The notes beneath the pieces were generated by a model. The model was not told the origin of the DNA and did no database searches. It saw nothing but the letters and a program-made list of their open reading frames with translations. Position numbers and translations under genes: made by a program. From an uncultured Lachnospiraceae bacterium (lineage in GTDB: Bacteria; Bacillota; Clostridia; Lachnospirales; Lachnospiraceae), in the NCBI GenBank assembly GCA_949132985.1, contig CASCGD010000016.1, forward strand, positions 1 through 37,320: a stretch of 37,320 nucleotides of DNA, given 5' to 3'. This document shows, piece by piece, positions 1-8,900 of this stretch. Position 1 is the stretch's first letter; every line of letters starts with the position of its first letter.

Positions 1-861
1 GCCTTTTCGCAGATGGAAATGAATAATGCGTGGCGTGTCGCGGAGACAAATTCTATTCAGGAAGAGGCGGAAAAAAGAGGAATTGAGCTGATCTACACGG
101 ATGCTGGCGGAGATACCGCAAAGCAGGTGTCAGATGTCGAGGATATTGTGAATCAGAAACCGGATGTAATTATGATGGCGCCGAGGGAGTATGACGGTAT
201 GGCGCCGGCGCTGGAGGCGGCAAAGACAGCGGGCATCCCGGTACTTCTGCTCGACCGTGAGACCGCAGGAGAGGCAGGCGTTGACTATCTCGCGTTTGTG
301 GGAGCCGATTTTTACTGGGAAGGCCAGGAATGTGCAAAGAAACTGATCGAGCGGTTCGGAACAGAGGAAGAGGTGAATGTGGTTCAGATTACCGGAACAC
401 CGGGTTCTTCCGTAGCAATTGACCGCCAGAAGGGCTTCGAGGATGAGCTTGCAAAGCATGATAACTTCCATATCATTGCAACACAGAATGGCGAGTTTAC
501 ACGTTCGATTGCACAGACGGCAATGGAAAATATTATTCAGGCGCAGGGCGACAAAATTGACGCGGTATACGGGCATGATGACGAGTGCGCAATTGGAGCA
601 ATCCAGGCATTGAAATCTGCGGGAATGAAGCCCGGCGAGGATATTGCGGTAGTCGGAATCGGCGGATTTAAGGATGCCTGCGTATGCATTCAGAACGGAG
701 AGATGGATGGCACCGTACTGTGCAGTCCCTGGTTTGGACCTACCGTTTTTGATCTGTGTGAGAAGATCGTAAAGGGAGAAACCATTGATACCTTTGTTCA
801 GAATCCAGGATATATGATCGATTCATCAAATGTTGATGAGTACATCCCGGATGCATTCTAA
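1..861 (+). CDS. Sugar ABC transporter substrate-binding protein, YtfQ/RbsB-like (5' end cut off)
   Basis: Periplasmic-binding-protein type I (Peripla_BP_4) domain that captures a sugar outside the cell for the downstream permeases. The frame is open through the window edge (Ala-Phe-Ser-Gln precede the Met at 13), so the true start, signal peptide and lipobox lie outside; 286 residues are present. Similarity by eye to E. coli YtfQ is clear: an Ile-Pro-Val-Leu-Leu-Leu-Asp-Arg strand, a GTPGSSVAIDRQKGF segment, a GEFTRSIA segment, a HDDECAIGAIQALKSAG segment and a hinge Gly near the C-terminus. YtfQ binds galactofuranose, so a furanose sugar is a reasonable but unproven ligand. It is first in a four-gene transporter operon and is followed by an intercistronic hairpin. 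Function is well supported, substrate is not. Confidence 0.92.
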   Translation, partial: AFSQMEMNNAWRVAETNSIQEEAEKRGIELIYTDAGGDTAKQVSDVEDIVNQKPDVIMMAPREYDGMAPALEAAKTAGIPVLLLDRETAGEAGVDYLAFVGADFYWEGQECAKKLIERFGTEEEVNVVQITGTPGSSVAIDRQKGFEDELAKHDNFHIIATQNGEFTRSIAQTAMENIIQAQGDKIDAVYGHDDECAIGAIQALKSAGMKPGEDIAVVGIGGFKDACVCIQNGEMDGTVLCSPWFGPTVFDLCEKIVKGETIDTFVQNPGYMIDSSNVDEYIPDAF

Positions 862-882
862 AAAACAGCGGAATAAAAGATT

Positions 883-915
883 GGAAAAGAGAAGTGGAAA
901 CAGCTTCTCTTTTCC
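883..915 (+). promoter_or_regulatory. Intercistronic stem-loop between binding protein and ATPase
   Basis: GGAAAAGAGAAG (883-894) and CTTCTCTTTTCC (904-915) form a perfect 12-bp stem with a 9-nt loop. No T-run follows (TGTAAAAA), so it is not a canonical terminator. Hairpins directly after binding-protein genes commonly protect the upstream message or partly block read-through, giving more binding protein than ATPase. That role is inferred here. Confidence 0.7.
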
Positions 916-937
916 TGTAAAAAGGCAGGAGTGATCT

Positions 938-2464
938 ATGGGAAACGAATATATTCTTGAAATGAAAGGAATCAGCAAATCTTTTTCGTCTGTAAAAGTA
1001 CTACATGAGGTTGATTTTCGCATAAAAAAGGGAGAAGTGCATGCCTTGATGGGAGAAAACGGGGCGGGCAAGTCAACACTGATTAAAATTTTGACCGGCA
1101 TTTACAGCAGAGATGGCGGCACAATTTTATTTGACGGAAAAGAAATCCATCCTGCGGATGCGCTGGAAGCTCAAAAGGCCGGAATCAGCACGATTTATCA
1201 GGAGATTTCACTGATCGGTCAGCTGAGCGTAGCTGAAAATATATATATTGGCCGGGAAATAAAAAAGCATGGCGCTATCGATTGGAAAGCAATTAATGAA
1301 AAGAGCCGTGAGCTGCTCGCCGGCCTTGGTTTAGATATTGATGTGACAAAGGTATTAAGCAGCTATGGAACCGCGATTCAGCAGATGGTAGCGATTGCCC
1401 GCTCTATTTTAATTGACGCAAAGCTTGTGATTATGGATGAGGCGACATCCTCTCTGGATGATGATGAAGTAAAAATTTTGTTTAACATAATCAGAAAGCT
1501 GAAGGCGCAGGGAATTTCGGTGCTGTTTATTTCTCATCGTCTGCCTGAAATTTTTGAGATTGCCGACAGTCTTACGGTCTTAAAGGACGGATCGCTGGTA
1601 GGTGAATACCGGACAGCGGATTTGACCAGAAAAGAGCTGGTTTCAAAAATGATCGGGCATGACGCGGAAAATATCGTGGAGGTGAAGCGGACGTATCGCA
1701 AGGTAAGCGGCGAAGAGTACTTGAAGGTATCGGATATTCAAAGCGGTATCAAGCTGAAAGGTCTTAATTTGACGATTCACCGTGGGGAGATTGTTGGTCT
1801 GGCCGGCTTGCTCGGAGCGGGACGAACAGAGCTGGCAAGAGTTATTTTTGGAATTGACCGAAAAGATAAAGGAGAAATATGGATTGACGGAAAGCCCGTA
1901 GAATTTAAGCTGCCGGCGCATGCAATCGGCCATGGGCTGGCATTTTGTTCCGAGGACCGCAAGGTGGAGGGAATCATACCGAACCTTACAATTGCCGAGA
2001 ATATCAGTATTGCGAATATGAAAGAGGTGAGCCGTTTTGGTGTGATTCACCATGCAAAACAGCGTGCCGTTGCCAAGGAATATATAGAGAAAATACGGAT
2101 AAAAACAACCGGCACCGACCAGAAAATAAAAAATCTGTCCGGAGGGAACCAGCAAAAGGTGATTTTGGCAAGATGGCTTAGCATGAAGCCTGACTTTATC
2201 ATTTTGGATGAGCCGACACGCGGAATTGATGTAGGCGCGAAAAAAGAAATAGAGGATTTAATCAGAGAGATATCGGCGGAGGGAATCAGTGTACTTTTGA
2301 TTTCTTCCGAGTTCGAAGAGCTGATCCGCAACTGTGACCGGGTGGAGGTATTGCGGGATGGAAAAAATGCCGGCTGTTTAAGAGGAGAGGAAATTACGGA
2401 GAACAACATCATGAGTCTGATTGCAACTGGAAAAGTGGAGACGGGAGGTGGGCAGAGTGAATAG
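938..2464 (+). CDS. Sugar ABC transporter ATP-binding protein, two fused ATPase domains (YtfR/RbsA/MglA type)
   Basis: The 508-residue cytoplasmic ATPase energises sugar import. Domain 1 has Walker A GENGAGKST (residues 39-47), Q-loop Gln88, a degenerate signature around 140-150, Walker B with Asp167-Glu168 and switch His200. Domain 2 has the degenerate Walker A GLLGAGRTE (290-298) typical of this family, an intact signature LSGGNQQ (400-406) and Walker B ending Asp-Glu-Pro (424-426). Length and layout match the ~500-residue CUT2 (RbsA/MglA) ATPases. Start ATG 938 follows GGCAGGAG at good spacing. The gene overlaps the downstream permease start by 8 bp, showing translational coupling. Confidence 0.96.
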   Translation: MGNEYILEMKGISKSFSSVKVLHEVDFRIKKGEVHALMGENGAGKSTLIKILTGIYSRDGGTILFDGKEIHPADALEAQKAGISTIYQEISLIGQLSVAENIYIGREIKKHGAIDWKAINEKSRELLAGLGLDIDVTKVLSSYGTAIQQMVAIARSILIDAKLVIMDEATSSLDDDEVKILFNIIRKLKAQGISVLFISHRLPEIFEIADSLTVLKDGSLVGEYRTADLTRKELVSKMIGHDAENIVEVKRTYRKVSGEEYLKVSDIQSGIKLKGLNLTIHRGEIVGLAGLLGAGRTELARVIFGIDRKDKGEIWIDGKPVEFKLPAHAIGHGLAFCSEDRKVEGIIPNLTIAENISIANMKEVSRFGVIHHAKQRAVAKEYIEKIRIKTTGTDQKIKNLSGGNQQKVILARWLSMKPDFIILDEPTRGIDVGAKKEIEDLIREISAEGISVLLISSEFEELIRNCDRVEVLRDGKNAGCLRGEEITENNIMSLIATGKVETGGGQSE

Positions 2465-3401
2465 GGAACAGCTTGGAGAAATCAGCAGGAAGTACGGTGC
2501 TTTGATTGTGCTGATACTCATGGTGGTAATCAATGCGATTGTTACACCAAATTTTTTACATATCAATACGATGTGGAATATATTGATACAGGCGTTTTCT
2601 GTTATCGTCATTTCGATGGGTATGACACTCGTAATTGCCACGGGCGGCATCGATATTTCAGTCGGCTCCACAATGGCACTGGCATCCATTATATTTGCAA
2701 AGCTTCTGATTGAATATGAGATGAGCTTTGGAGTCTCGCTTTTGGCAGCACTTTTTGCATCCTGCATTTTCGGAGCGTTTAACGGGATTCTTATTGGCGT
2801 ATTTGATTTTCAGCCGATCGTTGCCAGCTTGATTTTGATGATTTCAGGAAGAGGAATTGCGCAGCAGTTTAATAACGGAGTAGTAATTTCTTTTTACGGC
2901 AATAAATATTCTGCAATTGGTACATATCGAATCGGGGGAGTTGTTCCGATTCAGATCGTTTTTATTTTGCTGGTGGTGCTGGCAGCTGCTTTTATTGTTA
3001 AAAAAACAAATTTTGGACTTTATGTCCAGGCAATCGGAGACAATAAAACGGCATCAAAGCTGATGGGATTGCGAACCACCCTTGTCCTGGTTGGAATTTA
3101 TGTTTTGTGCGCGTTTCTGGCAGGCTTTGCGGCATCGCTCGAAACGCTGCGTATGTGTTCCGCAGATCCCAATAACATCGGCCTCAATGTAGAACTGGAT
3201 TGTATCGCCGCAGTGGCGATCGGCGGGACCTCCATGAGCGGCGGCAGGGCAGTCGTATGGGGAACGCTGGTTGGTGCGCTTGTGATGCAGCTTATTACGA
3301 CGATGATGAACATGAACAATATTTTCTATGCATATGCATTGGTCATTAAATCGGTTATCATCATTATCGCATTGTACTTACAGAAAGAGAAAGAATCATA
3401 G
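2457..3401 (+). CDS. Sugar ABC transporter permease 1 (RbsC/YtfT-like, BPD_transp_2)
   Basis: A 314-residue hydrophobic protein of the branched-chain/ribose permease family, with roughly eight to ten membrane segments forming half of the import channel. Family marks are ATGGIDISVGS after the second hydrophobic segment, AIGDNKTASKLMG in the cytoplasmic loop that contacts the ATPase, and AVAIGGTSMSGG near the C-terminal helices. I place the start at GTG 2457 because GGGAGGTG lies 7-8 bases upstream. An in-frame ATG at 2421 would sit inside the ATPase gene without a convincing site. It overlaps the ATPase stop by 8 bp. The next permease begins 10 bp after its stop. Confidence 0.94.
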   Translation: MNREQLGEISRKYGALIVLILMVVINAIVTPNFLHINTMWNILIQAFSVIVISMGMTLVIATGGIDISVGSTMALASIIFAKLLIEYEMSFGVSLLAALFASCIFGAFNGILIGVFDFQPIVASLILMISGRGIAQQFNNGVVISFYGNKYSAIGTYRIGGVVPIQIVFILLVVLAAAFIVKKTNFGLYVQAIGDNKTASKLMGLRTTLVLVGIYVLCAFLAGFAASLETLRMCSADPNNIGLNVELDCIAAVAIGGTSMSGGRAVVWGTLVGALVMQLITTMMNMNNIFYAYALVIKSVIIIIALYLQKEKES

Positions 3402-3411
3402 GGAGGCGGGT

Positions 3412-4350
3412 ATGTTAAAAAATAAATTAAAAATCGGCGGTTCGTGGATTGCCATACTTGTATTGATCGTTGTTCCCTCCATTATTTACGGTGATAAATT
3501 TTTCAGTACTACCAATGCGTTTAATGTGTTAAGGCAGATGAGCATGATCGGACTCATCTCGATCGGAATGACCTGCGTCATTCTTACGGCAGGAATTGAT
3601 CTTTCGGTGGGGGCTACGGTGGCTCTTGCGGCGGTTCTCTCGGCGATGCTGACGGAAAAGAGTGTTTTTCTGGCTATTTTTGTTCCGGTTCTGGCGGGCA
3701 TTTTTATTGGGGCGGTGAATGGGTTTATCATTGCGAGGTTGAAAATTGTTCCTTTCATTGCGACGTTGGCAGTTCAGATGGCAGTGAGGGGAATTGCCTA
3801 TATTATTACGGACATCAAATCAATTTCCGTATCGGAGCATGCTGCGAGTTTCGCCATCCTCGGAAGGGGATATTTGTACGGGATACCGATTCCGGTTCTT
3901 ATTTTAGCCCTGGTGCTGGTAATTATGGGATTTGTCTGCCAAAGAACTTCGTTTGGAAGAAGTCTGTATGCCATTGGCGGTAATGAAGATGCGGCCAAAA
4001 TGATGGGTATTAAAGTGGCGAGGAACAAAGCGATTGCCTATGTACTGACGGGGGCGTTTTCCGGGCTGGCCGGTGTGATTCTCTGCTCCAGGCTGGGGGC
4101 AGGGCAGCCGCTTTCCGGAACCGGCTGGGAAATGGACGCAGTGGCGGCTGTGGCAATCGGCGGCACGCTTCTCTCCGGGGGCGTGGGCGGTGTCTGGAAG
4201 ACTCTGTCCGGCGTGCTGATTACGGCATTAATTGGAAATATCATTAATTTGCAGGGAAATGTCAATACATATGTACAGCAGATCGTTATGGGAGCGATTG
4301 TTCTGGTAGTAATTATTATACAGAGAAGAACACAGATGAAGGAGAGTTGA
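3412..4350 (+). CDS. Sugar ABC transporter permease 2 (YjfF/RbsC-like, BPD_transp_2)
   Basis: A second permease of the same family, 312 residues, not a copy of the first. It carries LTAGIDLSVGATVALAA, AIGGNEDAAKMMGI and AVAIGGTLLSGG at the equivalent places. Two different permeases beside one double ATPase is the ytfQRT-yjfF arrangement, in which they form a heterodimeric channel; rbs and mgl operons have only one permease gene. The start is ATG 3412, preceded by GGGAGGCGGG; an upstream in-frame ATG at 3328 lies inside permease 1 and is not used. The Shine-Dalgarno sequence of the next gene is embedded in its last codons. Confidence 0.94.
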   Translation: MLKNKLKIGGSWIAILVLIVVPSIIYGDKFFSTTNAFNVLRQMSMIGLISIGMTCVILTAGIDLSVGATVALAAVLSAMLTEKSVFLAIFVPVLAGIFIGAVNGFIIARLKIVPFIATLAVQMAVRGIAYIITDIKSISVSEHAASFAILGRGYLYGIPIPVLILALVLVIMGFVCQRTSFGRSLYAIGGNEDAAKMMGIKVARNKAIAYVLTGAFSGLAGVILCSRLGAGQPLSGTGWEMDAVAAVAIGGTLLSGGVGGVWKTLSGVLITALIGNIINLQGNVNTYVQQIVMGAIVLVVIIIQRRTQMKES

Positions 4351-4354
4351 GCTT

Positions 4355-4894
4355 ATGAAATTAAAAGTACCGGTAAGAGAGATGACAAAAGAGCTGATGG
4401 AGTCAATGGAAGAGGAGGGGCTGATTGTGCGGCTTGCACCGCATAAACATGATATCGAGACCCCTTATGGAAATACATGGTTTGCGGATTTGTATGAAGG
4501 ACGGGAAGGCTATGGCCCGCATCGACTGATTGCGCTGACCGTAAACCGCGAGGGCTTTCCGGGCTTCGGGACACATCCGGATCAGGAGGAATTCTGGCTG
4601 ATTGGCGATAACGAGGCAAAGCCGATGTATATCCTCGTCGCACGGATGCCTCTCGCGCAATTTCAGGAAAAAGTCCGCGAAGAAACACTTGAGGCGGAAG
4701 ATTTTTATCTGTTAAAGGCAAAATACAATGATCCCGAGGTCAGCTTTTTTGTAATGAAAAAAGAGATTCCTCACGGGGAGGGTATTTTTGACAGGGATGG
4801 TATTTGCCCCTCCTTCTACGTAACGGAAAGTAGGTATCTGCCGTTGGATTTATGCAGCATGGGCAAATACGAAATAGAGCTTTCGCATATCTGA
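4355..4894 (+). CDS. Small cupin-like protein of unknown function, last gene of the sugar-transport operon
   Basis: I do not recognise the family with certainty. The 179-residue soluble protein has no signal peptide or membrane segment. A GTHPDQEEFWLIGD segment (near residues 70-85), with His and Glu in cupin-like spacing followed by predicted beta strands, suggests a cupin or sugar-lyase/isomerase-like barrel. ATG 4355 lies 4 bp after the permease stop with AAGGAGAG upstream, so it is co-translated with the transporter. Context suggests a role in handling the imported sugar, for example mutarotation, isomerisation or lactone chemistry, but nothing in the sequence proves an activity. It converges on the AraC-family gene with only 6 bp between stops. 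Confidence 0.8.
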   Translation: MKLKVPVREMTKELMESMEEEGLIVRLAPHKHDIETPYGNTWFADLYEGREGYGPHRLIALTVNREGFPGFGTHPDQEEFWLIGDNEAKPMYILVARMPLAQFQEKVREETLEAEDFYLLKAKYNDPEVSFFVMKKEIPHGEGIFDRDGICPSFYVTESRYLPLDLCSMGKYEIELSHI

Positions 4895-4900
4895 AATCAA

Positions 4901-5746
4901 TCAGGCATCATAGTTGTTATCCCGGTATTCGGTGGGTGTCATGCCGCACATTTTTCGGAAAGTAGTACAAAAACTGCTTTCCGAAGAAAAACCGCTGCTA
5001 AAGCATATTTCCTTGATCGATGAGGTTGTGCTTTTCAGGTAGAATTTGGCAATATTGATTCTGCTGACGACGATATATTCATGCGGTGTATAGCCGGTTT
5101 CTTTTTTGAAAAGGCGTGTGAAGTAAAATGGGCTGAGACCGGCTTTATTTGCCAGATCTTCTAATGTGAGTCGTTCCCGGATATTCTCATTGATATACGA
5201 GATAATATCCTCGGTAATGGGGCGTGTGTCTTCCTCAAGGGTCTTTGTACTGCACAGGATAAGATCTGTCAGAATTTTCACAATATAATAAGAACATAGC
5301 GCGTCATTTATGGAACCGGAGCTAAGCATTAGAAGAATTCGGTTTAAATCTTTTTCGAAGGAGATAAGATTTCGCACCGAGCAGACAGGTCCCGCATTGC
5401 TGAAGATTGTCTGGACATATTCCCTGCTGGTGGAACCATCGAAATGCGTCCAGAGAATTTCGCTGTCTCTGGTTGTTCCATACATATGCGGCTTGTAGCA
5501 GTCCACGAGCACGACATCTTCTTCGTGGAACAGATGTTTTTTGTTGTCGACATATAAATAGCCTGCGCCCTTTTTTACATAAATCAGGAGAAAGCTGTTA
5601 TAGTTATTTCTCTGTACAAGATATTCTTTTGTACAGAAATAGTGTCCGGCACACAGGGGGTAAAAGAAAACCTGTTTTGAGGTTTCACCGGGGGTATAAA
5701 AGAAAACGGTGGATTTTTTTGTGCAACCAATATCGATGGGGTGCAT
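4901..5746 (-). CDS. AraC-family transcriptional regulator
   Basis: The 281-residue regulator has an N-terminal cupin-type effector-binding domain (about residues 20-150) and a C-terminal pair of helix-turn-helix motifs. The first is around LTLEDLANKAGLSPFYFTRLF (about 193-213) and the second around SSIKEICFSSGFSSESSF (about 238-255), ending in the usual GMTPTEYR. This is the standard layout of sugar-responsive AraC activators. It is divergent from the DUF5107/TPR gene and convergent with the transporter operon, so it is the likely sugar-responsive regulator of one or both. The start has AGAAAGGA upstream and a near-consensus promoter lies 63 bp before it. Confidence 0.93.
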   Translation of the reverse strand: MHPIDIGCTKKSTVFFYTPGETSKQVFFYPLCAGHYFCTKEYLVQRNNYNSFLLIYVKKGAGYLYVDNKKHLFHEEDVVLVDCYKPHMYGTTRDSEILWTHFDGSTSREYVQTIFSNAGPVCSVRNLISFEKDLNRILLMLSSGSINDALCSYYIVKILTDLILCSTKTLEEDTRPITEDIISYINENIRERLTLEDLANKAGLSPFYFTRLFKKETGYTPHEYIVVSRINIAKFYLKSTTSSIKEICFSSGFSSESSFCTTFRKMCGMTPTEYRDNNYDA

Positions 5747-5808
5747 GAGTGTGGTCCTTTCTGGGCAAAGGCTGCCCGGGCGGCAGAATTGGGAATGTAT
5801 CTGTTTTA

Positions 5809-5837
5809 AGTATAGAATGAGAAAAAATTCGTGTCAA
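5809..5837 (-). promoter_or_regulatory. Sigma-A promoter of the AraC-family gene
   Basis: On the minus strand TTGACA (5832-5837) is separated by 17 bp from TATACT (5809-5814), a near-perfect vegetative promoter. Predicted transcription begins about 55 nt upstream of the start codon. In the same 218-bp divergent region TGGGCAAAG occurs twice (5762-5770 and 5927-5935), which could be regulator half-sites. No clear -35/-10 pair is visible for the divergent 5965 gene, consistent with activator-dependent expression. Confidence 0.82.
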
Positions 5838-5964
5838 TAAATAGAGCAATTTTTTAAAATAAGCGGGCAAGCAACAGTAATGATTTTTCAAATTATTTCG
5901 TTAAAATCAGGGAAGAAGAAACAGGTTGGGCAAAGTCATATTTAACAGATAAAGGAGGTTTCGC

Positions 5965-8900
5965 ATGAAAGAAGTGGAGACAGTAAGGGTATGGGAGGAG
6001 ACGGTGATGATTCCGACATACGGCGTTGGAAAGCCGAACAAAAATCCCATGTTTTTAGAAAAAAGAGTGTATCAGGGCAGCAGCGGGAAGGTATACCCGT
6101 ACCCTGTTATTGAAAAAATATATGATGAAAAAACCGATCAAAAATATCAGGCGGTTTATCTGGAAAATGAATATTTAAAAATTATGATTCTGCCGGAGCT
6201 GGGGGGAAGAATTCAGAGAGCCTATGATAAAACAAACGGTTATGATTTTGTCTACTATAACCATGTAATAAAGCCGGCTTTGGTTGGTCTGCTCGGTCCG
6301 TGGATCAGTGGCGGAATAGAGTTTAACTGGCCGCAGCATCACAGGCCGACAACTTATATGCCGGTGGACTGCATGCTGCAGGAGCACGAGGACGGTTCAA
6401 AGTCGGTGCTGGTCAATGATACGGACCGGATGTATGGGACAAAGGGGATTGCCAAGTTCACGTTATATCCGGGGAAGGCGTATCTGGAGATTACCGGACA
6501 GCTTTACAATCGGACAAATATGCCGCAGACATTTCTCTGGTGGGCGAATCCGGCAGTACCTGTCAATGATCATACAAAATCTATTTTTCCGCCGGATGTT
6601 CACGCGGTGATGGATCATGGCAAACGGGATGTGTCGCGGTTTCCGATTGCGACAGGGACTTATTATAAGCATGATTACAGCGAGGGCGTGGATATTTCCA
6701 GATATAAGAATCTACCGGTTCCGACCTCCTATATGGCGGAAAAATCTGATTTTGATTTTGTAGGCGGTTACGACTTTGGTGTGGGAGCCGGGGTGCTCCA
6801 TGTGGCTGACCATCATGTATCGCCCGGAAAAAAGCAATGGACATGGGGATGCGGCGATTTCGGAAAACGCTGGGACAGAAACCTGACGGACGAGGACGGG
6901 CCTTATATTGAGCTGATGACAGGCGTTTTTACGGATAACCAGCCGGATTTTACGTGGCTAAAGCCTTTTGAGGAGAAGGTTTTCAAGCAGTATTTTATGC
7001 CGTATAAAGCAGTGGGAGATGTAAAAAATGCCACGATTGAGGCGGCGGTAAACTTTACGGTTTCGGATGGCAGGGCAGAGATTGTGGTGTACGCGACAAG
7101 CCCCCGGAAAGAGGCGGAAATTGTGATTACCCGCAACGGAGAAGTTGTTTTCAGGGACACGGCGGATCTTGATCCGGTACATACTTATCAGGGAATCGCT
7201 AAGTTAAACGGAGGCAGAGCGCAGGAATATACGGTGTCGGTGCGCAGTCGGGAAGGAAAGGAGCTGGTTTCCTTTACACCGCTTGTGCGGGATATTCCAA
7301 AGCTGCCGGAGCCGGCGAAAGCGGCAAAGGAACCGCAGGAAATTGTTACGGTAGAGGAACTTTATCTGACTGGGCAGCATATCGAACAGTACCGGCATGC
7401 CACCTGTTTGCCGGACAAATATTATCTGGAAGGTTTAAAGAGAGATCCGGGAGATATCAGAACGAATATTGCGTATGGCTCGTTGCTGCTCGCTAGAGGC
7501 TTATTTGAGGAGTGTGAACCGTATTTTCGCAGGGCAGTCAGACGCGCCACATGGAAGAATCCGAATCCGTACGATAGTGAGGGATATTATAAACTGGGAC
7601 TTAGTCTGTTTTACCAAAAGAAATATGAAAGTGCCTACGACGCATTTTATAAGGCGACATGGAGCAGTGAGCAGCAGGAGATGAGCTTTTACTATCTGGC
7701 TGCAATCGCCTGCGGTAAAGAGGAATATGAAAACGCGTTATACCTGATAGAAAAAGGGCTGGTGAAAAACTGGCACAATGTAAAGGCAAGGGGCATCAAA
7801 GCGGTAATTCTGCGAATGCTTGATAGAAGAGAAGCCGCATGCAGCTGGATAAAAGAAAATTTGCAGATTGATCCGTTTGATTACGTGAGCAGATGGGAAG
7901 CACTTGACTATTTAGAGGGGGAGACGCTGGAAAAAGAAAAGCGTGTTCTTTCGACTTGTCTCCGCGGCAATGCAGAGGCATATCTGCGGCTGGCGAGAGA
8001 TTATGCAGAATGCGGTTTTTATGCAGAGGCGGAAAAGATTCTTTGTGCATGTCCGGCGGAGGCGGCACTGAATGAGTATTACAAAGCATATTATATGAAA
8101 CAGTCGGGAAAATCAGATACAGAGGTGGCGCAACAGTATCTTCTGGCAGAAGCACAGGATTCCTACTGCTGTTTCCCGAATGAGCTGGAAGATATTGCCG
8201 TGCTGACTGACTGCGGTGCCGTGGTGCAACATGCTGCATTTTCATGGTATTATCTGGGCAACCTCTATTACGATAAAAAACAGTATGAAAAAGCCGCTGC
8301 CTGCTGGGAAACATGTGTAAAAAATAATGACCGTTTTCCGACGGCCTACAGAAATCTTTCACTCGCCTATTATAATCATTTGGACAGGAAAGCTGAGGCC
8401 AGGGCTGTTATGGAGCGGGCGCTTGAGCTGGATACAGGGGATGCCAGAATCTTCTTTGAGCTGGATCAGCTCTACAAAAAGCTCGGAGTGTCTGTGAAGG
8501 AGCGGCTTGCACATTATGAGGCATATAAGGAGACGGCTCTCGAGCGGGACGATGCGTTTATCGAGTATGTAACTCTGCAAAACCTGGTCGGGAATTACGA
8601 AGAGGCATATGCTCTTCTGCAATCCAGAAAGCTGCACCCGTGGGAGGGTGGCGAAGGAAAGGCCGCGGCTCAGTATATTGCAGCACTGGTTGAGATGGCG
8701 AAGGAAAAGCTGCGCCGGAAGGAATATGCACAGGCAAAGGAGCTTTTGCAGCGCGCTCTGGTTTATCCTGAAAATCTTGGAGAGGGCAAGCTGGAAGGGT
8801 GCCGGGATAACAATATATACTATTATCTCGGGCTGACAGAGGAGCTCCTGGGGGAAGCCGAGGAAGCAGGGAAATGCTTTCGGCAGGCTCTTGAAGGTTC

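Noticed and set aside
883-915. Transcription terminator ending the operon after the binding protein
   Set aside because: No T-run follows the stem, and the ATPase gene starts 22 bp later with its own ribosome-binding site in the same orientation.
2421-2456. Upstream ATG start for permease 1
   Set aside because: It lies well inside the ATPase gene and lacks a ribosome-binding site, while GTG 2457 has GGGAGGTG at the right distance.
3328-3411. Upstream ATG start for permease 2
   Set aside because: The extra 28 residues overlap the end of permease 1 in another frame; ATG 3412 has a clear GGGAGGCGGG site.
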